A stretch of DNA of 64,000 nt from Croceivirga sp. (lineage in GTDB: Bacteria; Bacteroidota; Bacteroidia; Flavobacteriales; Flavobacteriaceae): NCBI GenBank assembly GCA_028281025.1, contig JANQKR010000029.1, positions 94,711 through 158,710 of the forward strand. The letters run 5' to 3'. Position 1 is the first letter of the stretch; each line of letters begins with the position of its first letter. Position numbers and translations under genes: made by a program. A model generated the notes under the pieces. The model searched no databases. It was not told the origin of the DNA and saw only the letters and a program-made list of their open reading frames with translations. Shown piece after piece: positions 19,400 through 28,624 of this stretch.

Positions 19400-19507
19400 C
19401 TACCTGCTTCTTTTCGTTGATTTTAGTGGGCGAAAATACCATTTTCTTTTCAAATGGGAAAGCCAAAAAGACTTCCATGGAAACCGTACAAAGGTTTTAT
19501 GAAACTA

Positions 19508-20803
19508 TTAATCCTCTTCCAGGAAATGGACTTCCACCAGGTCTATTTTGTTGTTGGAAACCTCCAAAATTTTAAAGAAGTGATTTTCTGTCTTGATTTC
19601 CTCATCCTGTTCGGGAATCTCCTCCGTGATATTGGTAATAAGTCCGCCCAAGGTTTCATACTCTTCACTTTCGGGAAGTTCCAGTTTGTAGTTTTCATTG
19701 ATATAGTCAACTTCCAATCGGGCAGAAAACCGGAAGGTCCGTTCACTTAGGTGTTCTTCGATCAAATCGGTTGAATCGTGCTCGTCCTCAATCTCGCCGA
19801 AGAGCTCTTCCACAATGTCCTCAACCGTCATTACTCCGGAAGTACCGCCATATTCGTCCAAAACCACCGCCATACTCTTCCTTTTCTTGGTAAGGACGTT
19901 TAAGATATCGTGGATCAACATGGTCTCTGGGACAAATTCCACCGGTCTTAGGATATGCTTTATGGTCTTGGGCATTTTAAAAAGTTCATAGGAATGTACA
20001 TATCCTATAATTTCATCAACCGTATCCTTGAAAACCAAAATTTTGGAATACCCGGTCTCTATGAACAGTTTGCTTAAGGTCTTGGTGGTTTCATGCAGTT
20101 CTATGGCCATGATTTCCGTACGTGGCACCATAACCTCCCTGGCCTTTACTTCTGAAAACTCCAAAGCATTCTGGAACAGTTGTATTTCGGAATCGACCTC
20201 ATCCTCTTCCTCCACAGTCTCCATTTGTTCCGTAATATAGTCCCCCAGCTCCAATTTGGTAAAGGCCAGTTGTACCTCATCCCCATCGGTCTTAAAAAAA
20301 GTCTTTAGAATGAAATCCGAAATTTTAATGACCATCCAGGACAGGAAGGAAAACAGGACATAAAAAATATAGGCGGGGAGGGCCAATACCTTTAAAAGGG
20401 TATTGGAATAGATCTGAAAAAGGACTTTGGGCAGAAACTCTGCGGTAATCAGAATAATGAATGTGGAAATCACCGTTTTTGATACCAGACGGAAATCCGT
20501 AAGCAGGACATTAAAAAGATTTGATTTGGTGGGCAATACGGTTTGGAACCAGTCCATGAGCACATCCCCCATAAACAGTCCATAGACCACCAATGCAATA
20601 TTGTTTCCAATGAGCATGGTGGCAATAAACTTGGATGGTTTTTCCGTAATCCAGGCCAAAACCTTGGCCAAAAAGCCCTCTTGTTTTTTCTCCAGTTCTA
20701 TATGGATACGATTGGCCGAAACAAAGGCAATCTCCATTCCCGAAAAAAAAGCGGAGAAAAATAACGAAACAATTATGACAACGTAAGCCGAGTCCACGAT
20801 CAA
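19508..20803 (-). CDS. CNNM/CBS-domain membrane protein (HlyC/CorC family)
   Basis: 431 residues. A DUF21/CNNM domain with four hydrophobic segments (residues about 1-190), two CBS domains (REVMVPRTEIMAIEL to DILNVLTKKRKSMAVVLDEYGG) and a C-terminal CorC_HlyC domain (TFRFSARLEVDYIN) are present in the usual order. The family is linked to Mg/Co efflux or homeostasis; the old name hemolysin is misleading. It overlaps the small gene upstream by four bases and sits between lptC and PpiD in one run. A GldE-like gliding role is possible but not shown. Confidence 0.9.
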   Translation of the reverse strand: MIVDSAYVVIIVSLFFSAFFSGMEIAFVSANRIHIELEKKQEGFLAKVLAWITEKPSKFIATMLIGNNIALVVYGLFMGDVLMDWFQTVLPTKSNLFNVLLTDFRLVSKTVISTFIILITAEFLPKVLFQIYSNTLLKVLALPAYIFYVLFSFLSWMVIKISDFILKTFFKTDGDEVQLAFTKLELGDYITEQMETVEEEDEVDSEIQLFQNALEFSEVKAREVMVPRTEIMAIELHETTKTLSKLFIETGYSKILVFKDTVDEIIGYVHSYELFKMPKTIKHILRPVEFVPETMLIHDILNVLTKKRKSMAVVLDEYGGTSGVMTVEDIVEELFGEIEDEHDSTDLIEEHLSERTFRFSARLEVDYINENYKLELPESEEYETLGGLITNITEEIPEQDEEIKTENHFFKILEVSNNKIDLVEVHFLEED

Positions 20804-21006
20804 CCCTGTTCCCGTTCCTTCTTTCTAGCCTCGAATTTTTTAAAATACCGCCTTCGGAAGAAAAAATTAAATCCCGTTACGACGGCCAAAAAAATAAAAA
20901 TATAGGCCCTGTTCCTGTCGGTTTCCCAAAAATTGAATGCCATGTAAACGGAGAGCAGGGAAACTATCAAATTTATGTAGATGGTATACTTTAAAAATCC
21001 TTTCAT
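20800..21006 (-). CDS. Small two-segment membrane protein in the lptC operon
   Basis: 68 residues: two hydrophobic segments (IYINLIVSLLSVYMAFNFW and AYIFIFLAVVTGFNFFF) and a very basic tail (RRRYFKKFEARKKEREQG). It overlaps lptC upstream by four bases and the CNNM gene downstream by four bases, so translation is coupled on both sides, which argues that it is a real gene. No family recognised; the inside-facing basic tail suggests N-in/C-in topology. Confidence 0.8.
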   Translation of the reverse strand: MKGFLKYTIYINLIVSLLSVYMAFNFWETDRNRAYIFIFLAVVTGFNFFFRRRYFKKFEARKKEREQG

Positions 21007-21605
21007 TCTTCTTCTTTTATAGTCATTAATCCAAAGGTTTTATGGGCACTGAAAAAGGTAAACTCCCGGTTAAAGTCCATTCCCTGTCCATCCATTACGG
21101 TCCCATCTTCCGGATTGGTATATGTAAATTCCGCTTCGGTAAAAATCCATTTGTTCTTGCGGTCCCAATACAATTGGGGCGTTTCGAGCTTTTTACCATC
21201 GTGGCTCTCTATGACCACATTGCCCTGCAAATCTATGACATTGGTTTGTGAATAGATAATTCCGTAGTCCGCCTTAACGACACTTTTTTGGTTTTTTTCA
21301 TCGAAAAAATCCACTTGTAATCCGTTGGGAAAAACCTTGTATTTAAAGCTTTGGTTGTCATAATCCTCATTCAGGGGGCTTTTCAATATGGCAATGACCC
21401 TACTTGTTGCCGAGTCTTGGGTGGACATCTCTTTTTGTGTCTCGGTATAGGTTAGCGTAAAATTGGTGGCCACACCCTGTGGATAGTTCTTCTTAAGGGC
21501 TTCCTGCCCCACGCGTTTATAGCCATCCCCACATCCCCAAAAAAGGATTGCCACAATTATGGTTGTGGCAATCCGCTTTATATCATATGCTGTTTTGTGT
21601 TTCAC
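21003..21605 (-). CDS. lptC: LPS export protein LptC
   Basis: 200 residues. A short N-terminal hydrophobic stretch ending in FWGCGD could be a lipoprotein signal or membrane anchor. The OstA-like beta-jellyroll is visible as VVKADYGIIYSQTNVIDLQG and LETPQLYWDRKNKWIFTEA. LptC links the LptBFG transporter to the periplasmic LPS bridge. It begins two bases after the TPR gene stop and overlaps the following small gene. Confidence 0.88.
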   Translation of the reverse strand: MKHKTAYDIKRIATTIIVAILFWGCGDGYKRVGQEALKKNYPQGVATNFTLTYTETQKEMSTQDSATSRVIAILKSPLNEDYDNQSFKYKVFPNGLQVDFFDEKNQKSVVKADYGIIYSQTNVIDLQGNVVIESHDGKKLETPQLYWDRKNKWIFTEAEFTYTNPEDGTVMDGQGMDFNREFTFFSAHKTFGLMTIKEEE

Positions 21606-21607
21606 CC

Positions 21608-22981
21608 TTATAAGCTCGGTACCTTTACACTACCTCCAACCCAACAGCTAAACGTTACGGTCTTTCCGCCCATATCCGCGTTAAAGATCATGGTTTTGTC
21701 CGGAGCCCTTTGTGCATAGCTCGAAGCGGTTTTGTTGGCCCTGGATGCCAATGATGGGTCTACCCTGCCTGCTTTCCTGGCCATCTCGGCAGCCTTCCAA
21801 TAAATGGCACGTTTATTAAACGGTGTATCGCCACAGGCATTGGCACTGCTGGCATATAAATTCGCAATGAGCAAATAGGCCTTACCATTGGCAGAATTGG
21901 CATTGATTGCCTTTTGGGCATAGTTTCGGGCCTGGGACTTACTATTCTTTCTTACGATGGTCGCAATCTTGTAGAGGATGTTGGACTGTCTGTAGGAATC
22001 CGTTTCCAATTCCACTGCCTTATTAAAATCGGCAATGGCCCCTTTATTATCACCATTTTTGGATTTTAGGGTTCCCAGGTATACGTATACGTCCGCGGAG
22101 GGATCCAATCCCGCTTGTACCTCAACCATCTTGCTGAACAAGGGGTCATCGGTACACTCTTTGGAGAACATCCTTCCCACGGCCCTTTTCACCCAGGTGA
22201 TGTCTCCTTTTTTGGATTCAAAACTCTTCTCATATAAGGGAATCAAGTTCCCGCAATCTGCCAAGGCCCCCAATTTGGAATCTATACTTCCGGAAATCTT
22301 ACCATAGGACTCAGAATTGACCGTGGCCGCCTTTTTTTGTCTTTTTTCCTTGGAGGTCAATGCAGTACCTGCATCTTCTTTGGCAATTATCTTGGCCAGA
22401 ATATCGGTTTGCTTCTTGTTTTCCTCTTCCGCTTTTTCCGTCACATCATCATAGGTATCAAAAACGGACTGTAGATCTTTTTTCCCAGCGTTGTGTAAGT
22501 TCACCAAACTGGAGAAATATAAGTAAAGTGCCTTGGGGTTTTTGAAATTATCCCGGTCTTCCTTAAATGCTTTATCCAACATATTGAATAGTTGCTCATC
22601 CGAAGCCATTTTGTTGTCGTACATCAATAAGGTCTTATCAATGGCCACTCCCGCCTTTGGGAATTTGGTAGGGAAATATTTTAAGCTATTATCAAACAAG
22701 GCCAAGAGGTCCTGGATATATCCATCTTTGTCGGCACCGGATGAATTTTTGATCTTGTGCTTCAAGATTCTTTCGCCCAATGAGAAGTTGGCCTTATTAA
22801 TGTCCGGACAATTGTCATAGACCATTTTCCAAGGCTCGTAGGCCGCATCATAATTTTTAACTTTTGCGTGTTCTGCATAAATGGAGAGATTGGTCATGCA
22901 CTCCGGGTTTTGAGCTTGGGCAATACTTAAACCCATCGACATCATGACCGCTATCATCGTTAAGTAGAGTTTCTTCTTCAT
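21608..22981 (-). CDS. Secreted tetratricopeptide-repeat protein
   Basis: 457 residues from the ATG at 22981, which gives a clean signal peptide (MKKKLYLTMIAVMMSMGLSIAQA); an ATG ten codons upstream would bury it. The mature protein is helical, with TPR-like units such as DVYVYLGTLKSKNGDNKGAIADFNKAVEL split over residues 300-330 and GKAYLLIANLYASSANACG near 390. It probably acts as a periplasmic scaffold. It lies between an outer-membrane barrel and lptC in a same-strand run, suggesting a part in outer-membrane assembly, but no precise role is known. Confidence 0.85.
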   Translation of the reverse strand: MKKKLYLTMIAVMMSMGLSIAQAQNPECMTNLSIYAEHAKVKNYDAAYEPWKMVYDNCPDINKANFSLGERILKHKIKNSSGADKDGYIQDLLALFDNSLKYFPTKFPKAGVAIDKTLLMYDNKMASDEQLFNMLDKAFKEDRDNFKNPKALYLYFSSLVNLHNAGKKDLQSVFDTYDDVTEKAEEENKKQTDILAKIIAKEDAGTALTSKEKRQKKAATVNSESYGKISGSIDSKLGALADCGNLIPLYEKSFESKKGDITWVKRAVGRMFSKECTDDPLFSKMVEVQAGLDPSADVYVYLGTLKSKNGDNKGAIADFNKAVELETDSYRQSNILYKIATIVRKNSKSQARNYAQKAINANSANGKAYLLIANLYASSANACGDTPFNKRAIYWKAAEMARKAGRVDPSLASRANKTASSYAQRAPDKTMIFNADMGGKTVTFSCWVGGSVKVPSL

Positions 22982-23082
22982 TTTACTATATTTAAAGTGG
23001 TTAATGTACAAATTTTTATAGTTAAACCTCTATTTTGGTTGGTTTTAAGCTTTTTATTTAAGAATTTTTTAAAATTTTAACG

Positions 23083-24357
23083 CTAGTTTATTTTTCGTTG
23101 AATAAACCACTGGTCATTTAGCGAAAGTCCTATACTCACATTTAAATAACTTTCTTCCAAAAGTCCTCCGGCCCTGGTTCCCCTTCTGCCCAGTTCAAAT
23201 CCAATGTTCAAATTGGAAAATCGATCCGATCCGGTTCCCACAATCGGTACACCAAACCCAAAAGTTATGCCAAAGTTGTTGATCTCCCTTCCTTCGACCA
23301 CCAATCCCGTTTGGTCATAACGCAATCCTCCACGATATGTAATCCGATTAAAAATCCCCGATAATGCCGAATAATTGGGCACATAGTAGCCCCCCAATGC
23401 CATAGTGCTGGCATCTTCAAAGGCTACATTCTCCTGGCCCAAAAAGGTATTTTCAAAAGAACTTAATCCTTGAAAGGCATACTCCGCCCCAACAAACCAT
23501 TTCTTGTCTTCCCCATAACCAAGACCAATGGTGGTCCGGGTAGGAATCTTAAGTTCGGTATTTCTTAGGTTACGGGCATCCAGGTCCACATCGAATACTT
23601 CTATTTCACCACCTTGCAATGAAAAGGAGCCTATCTGTTGTGAATTTTGCGAAACCAAATTGATTTGGGTATCCACTCCCAAATGGGTAAACAAGGTATG
23701 CTTTTCCCCTATTTTAGGCGTGTAGGTTCCGCCAAAATTAAAATCAAAGCCATTGATACGGGATTCACGTCTGTCCAGCGTTCCAAACTGTACATTTTGG
23801 GTGCTTTGGACCCTATCGTAATCCAAAGTGCCAAAGTTGAAATTCACCGTGGCCCCCAATGCAACGTTCTTGATGGGTTGAAATCCAAGGGAAAGAAACA
23901 CCTTGTTCAAACCTCCTTCACCGGAAAAAACGTTGGTAACGGTGTCCTGCTCCGCATTGATGGTTTCGGAAATTAAATCATATCCTACGGAGGTAAAGGG
24001 CTGTATGCCAAAACTAATGGCAGTATTTTTTGCCAGTGGAAAGCCCACGGCCAAATAATCCAAATTGGTAACGGAAGTGCGTTGTGTCTCGGAATTGTCC
24101 CTTAGGCGCAGTTCCCTATGTGATATCCCCGCGGTGTACGCCGTTAACCTGAGTTTGGACAAGGCTGCCGGATTTCTTAGGTTGATATGGATGCTGTCCC
24201 CATAGAGTTGTAGGCCACCCATCATCCTATTTTCAATGGTACCGTTGTTCCTGGTATCACCAACGCCAAAATATGAGTACGGGGAAATTGTGCCGTTTTG
24301 AGCATAGATGCCAAAAGAAAGTAGACATGCCAATGCTATCAAAAAATTTTTGACCAT
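23083..24357 (-). CDS. Outer-membrane beta-barrel protein, unknown role
   Basis: 424 residues with signal peptide (MVKNFLIALACLLSFGIYAQ). The opening SPYSYFGVGDT and alternating hydrophobic/polar strands with aromatic ends (for example FGITFGFGVPI) indicate a FadL-like or PorV-like barrel. It begins directly at the end of coaX, so both are on one transcript, and the TPR and lptC genes follow. The sequence does not show a substrate. Confidence 0.8.
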   Translation of the reverse strand: MVKNFLIALACLLSFGIYAQNGTISPYSYFGVGDTRNNGTIENRMMGGLQLYGDSIHINLRNPAALSKLRLTAYTAGISHRELRLRDNSETQRTSVTNLDYLAVGFPLAKNTAISFGIQPFTSVGYDLISETINAEQDTVTNVFSGEGGLNKVFLSLGFQPIKNVALGATVNFNFGTLDYDRVQSTQNVQFGTLDRRESRINGFDFNFGGTYTPKIGEKHTLFTHLGVDTQINLVSQNSQQIGSFSLQGGEIEVFDVDLDARNLRNTELKIPTRTTIGLGYGEDKKWFVGAEYAFQGLSSFENTFLGQENVAFEDASTMALGGYYVPNYSALSGIFNRITYRGGLRYDQTGLVVEGREINNFGITFGFGVPIVGTGSDRFSNLNIGFELGRRGTRAGGLLEESYLNVSIGLSLNDQWFIQRKIN

Positions 24358-25086
24358 CTAATGTTTATTGTATTCCAGTAGGTAATTCAGCCCCTCCAAT
24401 AGGAATTTAGAATTGGCAAATATGGAATTTTTTAACCGTTTGGCAAAAAAATGGGAATCCCCGCCTGTTAAAATAACTGTTAAATGTTTAAAGCGGTTTT
24501 TGTATTGATCAATGGTACCGTCCAACTCATGGCAAATACCTTGCATTACGCCATTGTGCATGCTGTTTTCCGTAGTATTACCGATAAAACTGACAGGAAA
24601 TTCTGGTCCCAGATGTGGGAGTTTTGCCGTTTGGTTATGCATTGCCAAGTAGCGCATACGAAGTCCGGGGGATATGGCTCCTCCAAGATATTCCCCATCA
24701 CTGTTCACAATATCATAGGTGATGCACGTACCCATGTCAATGATCAAGGTATTGCCCTTAGGGTTATTGTAGAACGCCGCTGTGGCCAGGGCCACCCTGT
24801 CCATTCCCAGGGTCTGTGGTGTGGCATAACGATTTTTGAAGGGTATTTTGGACGTGACGGAAAGCACATGGACCTTACAAAAAAGGGAAAGGATTTTATG
24901 TTCTTTATGTTCCAAAATGCCCACCGATGAAATTATGGCATAACTTATTTTCGGGTAAACTTCAAAAAACTGTTTTACCTTGGACAGGAAAAGACCGGAT
25001 TCCGAACTTTGATCGGTAATCAGTTTTCCCCTGTCAAAAACGGCGTATTTGACCAAAGTATTTCCGATGTCCACGATAAGGTTCAT
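24358..25086 (-). CDS. coaX: Type III pantothenate kinase
   Basis: 242 residues from the ATG at 25086, where the conserved N-terminus MNLIVDIGNTLVKYAVF starts; an upstream ATG at 25119 adds residues absent from the family. The ASKHA-fold motifs are DIGNT, LGMDRVALATAA, IIDMGTCITYD and GGAISPGLRMR. It phosphorylates pantothenate, the first step of coenzyme A synthesis, in the cytoplasm. First gene of the run that continues to PpiD at 17279. Confidence 0.95.
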   Translation of the reverse strand: MNLIVDIGNTLVKYAVFDRGKLITDQSSESGLFLSKVKQFFEVYPKISYAIISSVGILEHKEHKILSLFCKVHVLSVTSKIPFKNRYATPQTLGMDRVALATAAFYNNPKGNTLIIDMGTCITYDIVNSDGEYLGGAISPGLRMRYLAMHNQTAKLPHLGPEFPVSFIGNTTENSMHNGVMQGICHELDGTIDQYKNRFKHLTVILTGGDSHFFAKRLKNSIFANSKFLLEGLNYLLEYNKH

Positions 25087-25148
25087 AGGACAAAGGTCGG
25101 CAAAGAACAGGTTACTCAAAAAAGCAAGGCTCTTTTTGGTGGCAATAA

Positions 25149-25179
25149 TTTGTAAATCCTAAATTTGAAACTATATTTG
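25149..25179 (+). promoter_or_regulatory. Promoter of tRNA-Phe
   Basis: TTTG at 25149-25152 and TATATTTG at 25172-25179 with a 19-base spacer: a perfect Bacteroidota promoter, 27 bases before the mature tRNA 5' end. Confidence 0.85.
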
Positions 25180-25206
25180 CAGCCCTTAAATGGGAAACCT
25201 TAAGGA

Positions 25207-25262
<56 letters not shown>

Positions 25263-25279
<17 letters not shown>

Positions 25280-25401
25280 CGAGCATAGCGAGTGGAAGCT
25301 ACGGTAAACGTCTTGTGAGAACAAGGCGTTTTTTTGTGCGTTGGCACAAAGAATCGAAGCCTGTCCCGAGCGACCGCCGAGGGGATTCCTGGAGGTACCA
25401 C
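25263..25401 (+). repeat. Duplicated tRNA-Phe 3' end (attachment-site-like direct repeat)
   Basis: The 18 bases GATTCCTGGAGGTACCAC at 25263-25280 (tRNA T arm to discriminator plus one) recur exactly at 25384-25401. Copies of a tRNA 3' end are what integrative elements leave as attL/attR. A third, diverged and palindromic copy lies at 28625-28661. Confidence 0.8.
25306..25335 (+). terminator. Intrinsic terminator after tRNA-Phe
   Basis: An 11-bp stem (AAACGTCTTGT / ACAAGGCGTTT, one G-T pair) closed by a GAGA tetraloop and followed by T residues. The same 39 bases (25306-25344) occur again at 28663-28701. Confidence 0.85.
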
Positions 25402-25748
25402 AAAAGAAACTCGTAACATACTATAAACAGTAGCGTTGCGAGTTTTCTGTTTGTAACAGGGTGCTCCAGAGGGTGCTTGTAATGAACTTTAAAGAAGAAA
25501 TAAACCTTTCTGCCTTTTAAAATTAAGGATTACCAACTATGTCGCCAATTCTTTTAGACAATCTGTATCTAAAATCGACTCATTTTGCAATGGTATTTCG
25601 AATCGGCCAGAATCAATAAGTAGGGGATACTAAAAAAACCCAGTCTATTTGAATGAAACTTGAACTGATCCATCAGGACAAAGGAGCGCTTACTATATTC
25701 AAGTCAAAAACACCCCTAAGTTTAGTTTTAATTGAAATAGAAGAGACT
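25402..25748. other. Gene-free stretch downstream of tRNA-Phe: integration scar candidates
   Basis: No credible gene. A second terminator-like hairpin lies at 25407-25445 (AAACTCGTAAC / GTTGCGAGTTT, one G-T pair, then TTCT). An 8-base direct repeat AGGGTGCT occurs at 25458-25465 and 25470-25477, 12 bases apart, the spacing expected of integrase arm sites or of a decayed gene end. From 25500 to 25748 the sequence is AT-rich with no feature I can name. No integrase gene remains. Confidence 0.5.
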
Positions 25749-26675
25749 TTAGTTCAAATGGGCTTCTATATACGCCTTAGGACTCATTCCTGTTTTCTTT
25801 TTGAATAGACGTGAAAAGTATTGTGGATATTCAAAACCTAATTTATAGGCAGTTTCTGAAACCGAATTTGTGGGATTTAGAAGCAAATTTTTGGCCTCGT
25901 CAATGATAAACAGGTTGATTTGGTCAATGGCTGTTTTGCCTGTTTCCGCTTTTATCGTATCACTCATGTAACGATGACTCACATTAAGCTGGGATGCCAT
26001 CCATTCTACTGTAGGGATGCCCTCTTCGGCAAATAGGTTCTGCTCAAAATAGGTATCAAGTATGTCGTTGAATTTTGTGAACAGCACCTTATTGTCATCA
26101 GACCTATCGAGGAACTGACGCTTGTAAAATCGGTCAGCATACTTTAGTAACGTCTCCAAATGAGAAATAATGATTTCTTTACTGAACTCATCCTGGTTGT
26201 TTTGGTATTCCAGCAACATACTCCTGAGTATTTCCTTCACAATCTTTTCTTCCTTTGGCGATAAGTGAAGGGCTTCATTAACATTGTAATTGAAGAAGTT
26301 GTATTTCTTGATTTTCTGATAAATCTCCAGATTGCGGATGTAGTCCTTATGAATTGCTATATGATAACTTTCAGAACTGAAAGCGATGCCTTTAAAGCTC
26401 AATTCTTGGTTAGGGGCTGTAAACAAAAGGGTTCCTTTTGAAAAATCATATTTAGTACGCCCATAGGTAAAATCACCCGCAATAATGTTTTTAAAACTAA
26501 TGCCATAAAACTGACAATTGATGTCTATAGGTTCATCAAAAGCATAGGCTTCACAACTTTTTTCTTCGCCTTTTTCCAATTGGGTATATAGGACGCTGAA
26601 CAAAGGGTTTTCTGGTTCTGGTAAATCAAAATGCTTATGAAATTCTGATATCGTATTGAATTGATAATTGGGCAT
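25749..26675 (-). CDS. AraC-family transcriptional regulator
   Basis: 308 residues. The C-terminal double helix-turn-helix is clear: TVEWMASQLNVSHRYMSD (first HTH) and SVSETAYKLGFEYPQYFSRL with FKKKTGMSPKAY (second HTH). The N-terminal 190 residues form a sensing domain of the cupin-like type. It is the last of three minus-strand genes (hydrolase, NAD(P)-binding protein, regulator) in the islet bounded by the tRNA-Phe repeats, and probably controls those two genes. Base composition looks more AT-rich than the flanking core genes. Confidence 0.93.
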   Translation of the reverse strand: MPNYQFNTISEFHKHFDLPEPENPLFSVLYTQLEKGEEKSCEAYAFDEPIDINCQFYGISFKNIIAGDFTYGRTKYDFSKGTLLFTAPNQELSFKGIAFSSESYHIAIHKDYIRNLEIYQKIKKYNFFNYNVNEALHLSPKEEKIVKEILRSMLLEYQNNQDEFSKEIIISHLETLLKYADRFYKRQFLDRSDDNKVLFTKFNDILDTYFEQNLFAEEGIPTVEWMASQLNVSHRYMSDTIKAETGKTAIDQINLFIIDEAKNLLLNPTNSVSETAYKLGFEYPQYFSRLFKKKTGMSPKAYIEAHLN

Positions 26676-26733
26676 TTTTGTCTTTAAATTGGATTCTCAA
26701 TTTACAGTTTTTAAGGAAGTAAATTTTATTTAG

Positions 26734-27399
26734 CTACTTTTTCGCAAGTTGAAGGACATCAATAGGGTCTATTATTCTTTTATCATATCCACTTTTAGCA
26801 GCTTTGATCATCGCTAGTCCAATTTGGGCCGTATCTACTACTGAATTTGGGGCCAGACGCTTCATTAATTTTAATAGCCAAGTCATGTTGTTGATTACAA
26901 TTCTGTAGAGTTTACTACTTGGGGATACTCCTTTTACTGGAATAATCATACCTGGGCGGAACATAAATGCTTGCCTAAATCCAAGTTTTAATATGTCATT
27001 CTCGGTTTTACCTTTTATACGAGCCCACATGCTTCCTTTTTCGTTAGACTTGGTACCTTGCCCAGAAACGTAAATAAAAGTCATACTAGGGTTTAGTCCA
27101 ACCAGTACTTTTGCCAATGCCATAGTGTAATCATAAGTGAATTTGGTGTATTCTTCCTCTTTCATTCCAGCCGAACTTACCCCCATACAGGCATAACAAG
27201 CATAATAATCTACTAGTTGGTCTGTTACAGAGAGAAACTCAGAAAAATCTTGATGAAGGAGTTCCTTCAGTTTCGGATGGTCAATACCTACACTTCTTCT
27301 TGAAACAGACAATACTTCTGTAATTTCATTACTATCCAAGCATTCCAACAAAACGCCTTTGCCAACCATGCCCGTGGTCCCTGTTATAATTACCTTCAT
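26734..27399 (-). CDS. NAD(P)-binding atypical short-chain dehydrogenase-like protein
   Basis: 221 residues with an N-terminal Rossmann motif, MKVIITGTTGMVGKGVL (GxxGxxG). The rest (YVSGQGTKSNEKGSMWARIKGKTENDIL) resembles HTATIP2-like/NmrA-like epimerase-type proteins, in which Tyr and Lys at the active site are shifted. The substrate cannot be named. It lies between an alpha/beta hydrolase gene and an AraC regulator gene in the tRNA-Phe islet. Confidence 0.85.
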   Translation of the reverse strand: MKVIITGTTGMVGKGVLLECLDSNEITEVLSVSRRSVGIDHPKLKELLHQDFSEFLSVTDQLVDYYACYACMGVSSAGMKEEEYTKFTYDYTMALAKVLVGLNPSMTFIYVSGQGTKSNEKGSMWARIKGKTENDILKLGFRQAFMFRPGMIIPVKGVSPSSKLYRIVINNMTWLLKLMKRLAPNSVVDTAQIGLAMIKAAKSGYDKRIIDPIDVLQLAKK

Positions 27400-27415
27400 A
27401 ATTTGTGTTTCTTAA

Positions 27416-27446
27416 AAGGTAGAGAACATTTTCCGCTCTCTACCTT
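27416..27446 (-). terminator. Intergenic hairpin between the hydrolase and NAD(P)-binding genes
   Basis: A perfect 10-bp stem (AAGGTAGAGA / TCTCTACCTT) with an 11-base loop, and TTTT on the minus strand side. It may terminate or attenuate transcription between the two genes, or stabilise the upstream message. Confidence 0.6.
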
Positions 27447-27452
27447 AAAATT

Positions 27453-28391
27453 TTATTTATTGAAGAATTCTGCTACGGCATCTGCGGACACTTTTACCGC
27501 TTCTGGTTTATAATAGAAATCTACGTGGCTAAACTCGTCTATCGCTAAAACTTCAGGATTGTTAGTAAGTTTATCAATGAAGACAGTTGAACAAGGTGCT
27601 GTTGACGCAGTTGTTCCATAAATCACTAAAGTAGGCTGCACGATTTTATCTGCGTAAGCTTCTCCAATAGAAATTAAAGATTGCATTCCTTGGTCTCCTA
27701 TATGGATGTTTGAAGCGTTCTTAACCATTCCTGGACCTTTGACCCCATCTTTGCCATAGTAGTCATAGGTTTCTCCAGCCATAGCTGGATATGCGGCAGT
27801 TGCCACAAACTCTTCTTTTGATTGCTCATCATCCAATCCAAATGGTGCTACATAGTCAGGTTCTCCCGTTTCGTACATCTTTTGCTTTGAAGCATTTGAA
27901 GCAGCAATTTGTGCATCTGTTACTTCTCTACCCAACCATTGGAAACCATCTGCGGCCATCATCCCAGAAACCGTTGCAATTTTCTTAATTCTATGGTCGG
28001 TAACCGCAGCAGAGGCAATGATAGATCCTCCTTGACATACACCAAGTCCTTCTATTTCCTCTACGAAAGGAAGTGTCCCTAGATAGGAAACTGCATCCCA
28101 TGTATTTTCAATCAGCCTAAACATATACCTAGACTTCTTATGTTCTCCTGGCAGGGCAGGCGAATCTCCCATGCCCAAATAGTCAAAGCCCAAATAGATA
28201 AATCCTCTTTTGGCCATTTCAGGACCATAAGTTGCTGGAATTTGCCCTTTCACTTGTGGGAAGGGACTAGCTCCAACGATCGCCTTGTACTTTTTGTTTT
28301 CGTCAAAACCTTCTGGAAGGTATAAGTCTCCCGCCAATTCTACTCCAAAAGATCTGAACGTTACGTTATTTTTTCCTGCTTGTAATTTCAT
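27453..28391 (-). CDS. Alpha/beta hydrolase with Cys in the nucleophile elbow
   Basis: 312 residues, no signal peptide. The fold is visible as FDYLGMGDSP (oxyanion region), the nucleophile elbow GLGVCQGGSIIAS near residue 118, and a C-terminal His in EFSHVDFYY. The elbow has Cys where most hydrolases have Ser (G-x-C-x-G), as in dienelactone hydrolases. The general build resembles YcjY/DUF1100-type enzymes. The reaction is unknown. First gene of the islet operon, preceded by a likely promoter. Confidence 0.87.
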   Translation of the reverse strand: MKLQAGKNNVTFRSFGVELAGDLYLPEGFDENKKYKAIVGASPFPQVKGQIPATYGPEMAKRGFIYLGFDYLGMGDSPALPGEHKKSRYMFRLIENTWDAVSYLGTLPFVEEIEGLGVCQGGSIIASAAVTDHRIKKIATVSGMMAADGFQWLGREVTDAQIAASNASKQKMYETGEPDYVAPFGLDDEQSKEEFVATAAYPAMAGETYDYYGKDGVKGPGMVKNASNIHIGDQGMQSLISIGEAYADKIVQPTLVIYGTTASTAPCSTVFIDKLTNNPEVLAIDEFSHVDFYYKPEAVKVSADAVAEFFNK

Positions 28392-28431
28392 GATATAGAT
28401 GTTTTAAAAGATTATTTTAATTATTTGATTA

Positions 28432-28458
28432 CAAAATTACTTTACGGGTCAGGCTCAA
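28432..28458 (-). promoter_or_regulatory. Probable promoter of the islet operon
   Basis: Read on the minus strand, TAATTTTG (28439-28432) fits TAnnTTTG, with TTG at 28458-28456. The spacer of 16 is slightly short. The start codon of the hydrolase gene is 40 bases downstream. Confidence 0.5.
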
Positions 28459-28624
28459 CTTTTAAACATTTTTGTAGAAGACTTATACATTTTGGTAAAT
28501 GCTGCCTGTTTATTGTCGTCATTTATCAATCAAAAAAAATGACAGAAAGTCAAATAATCCCTGACAGTCACTACAATTGGGTGATGTCATTATATGTGTT
28601 TCAAACTGAAACAACTACTTAGTA

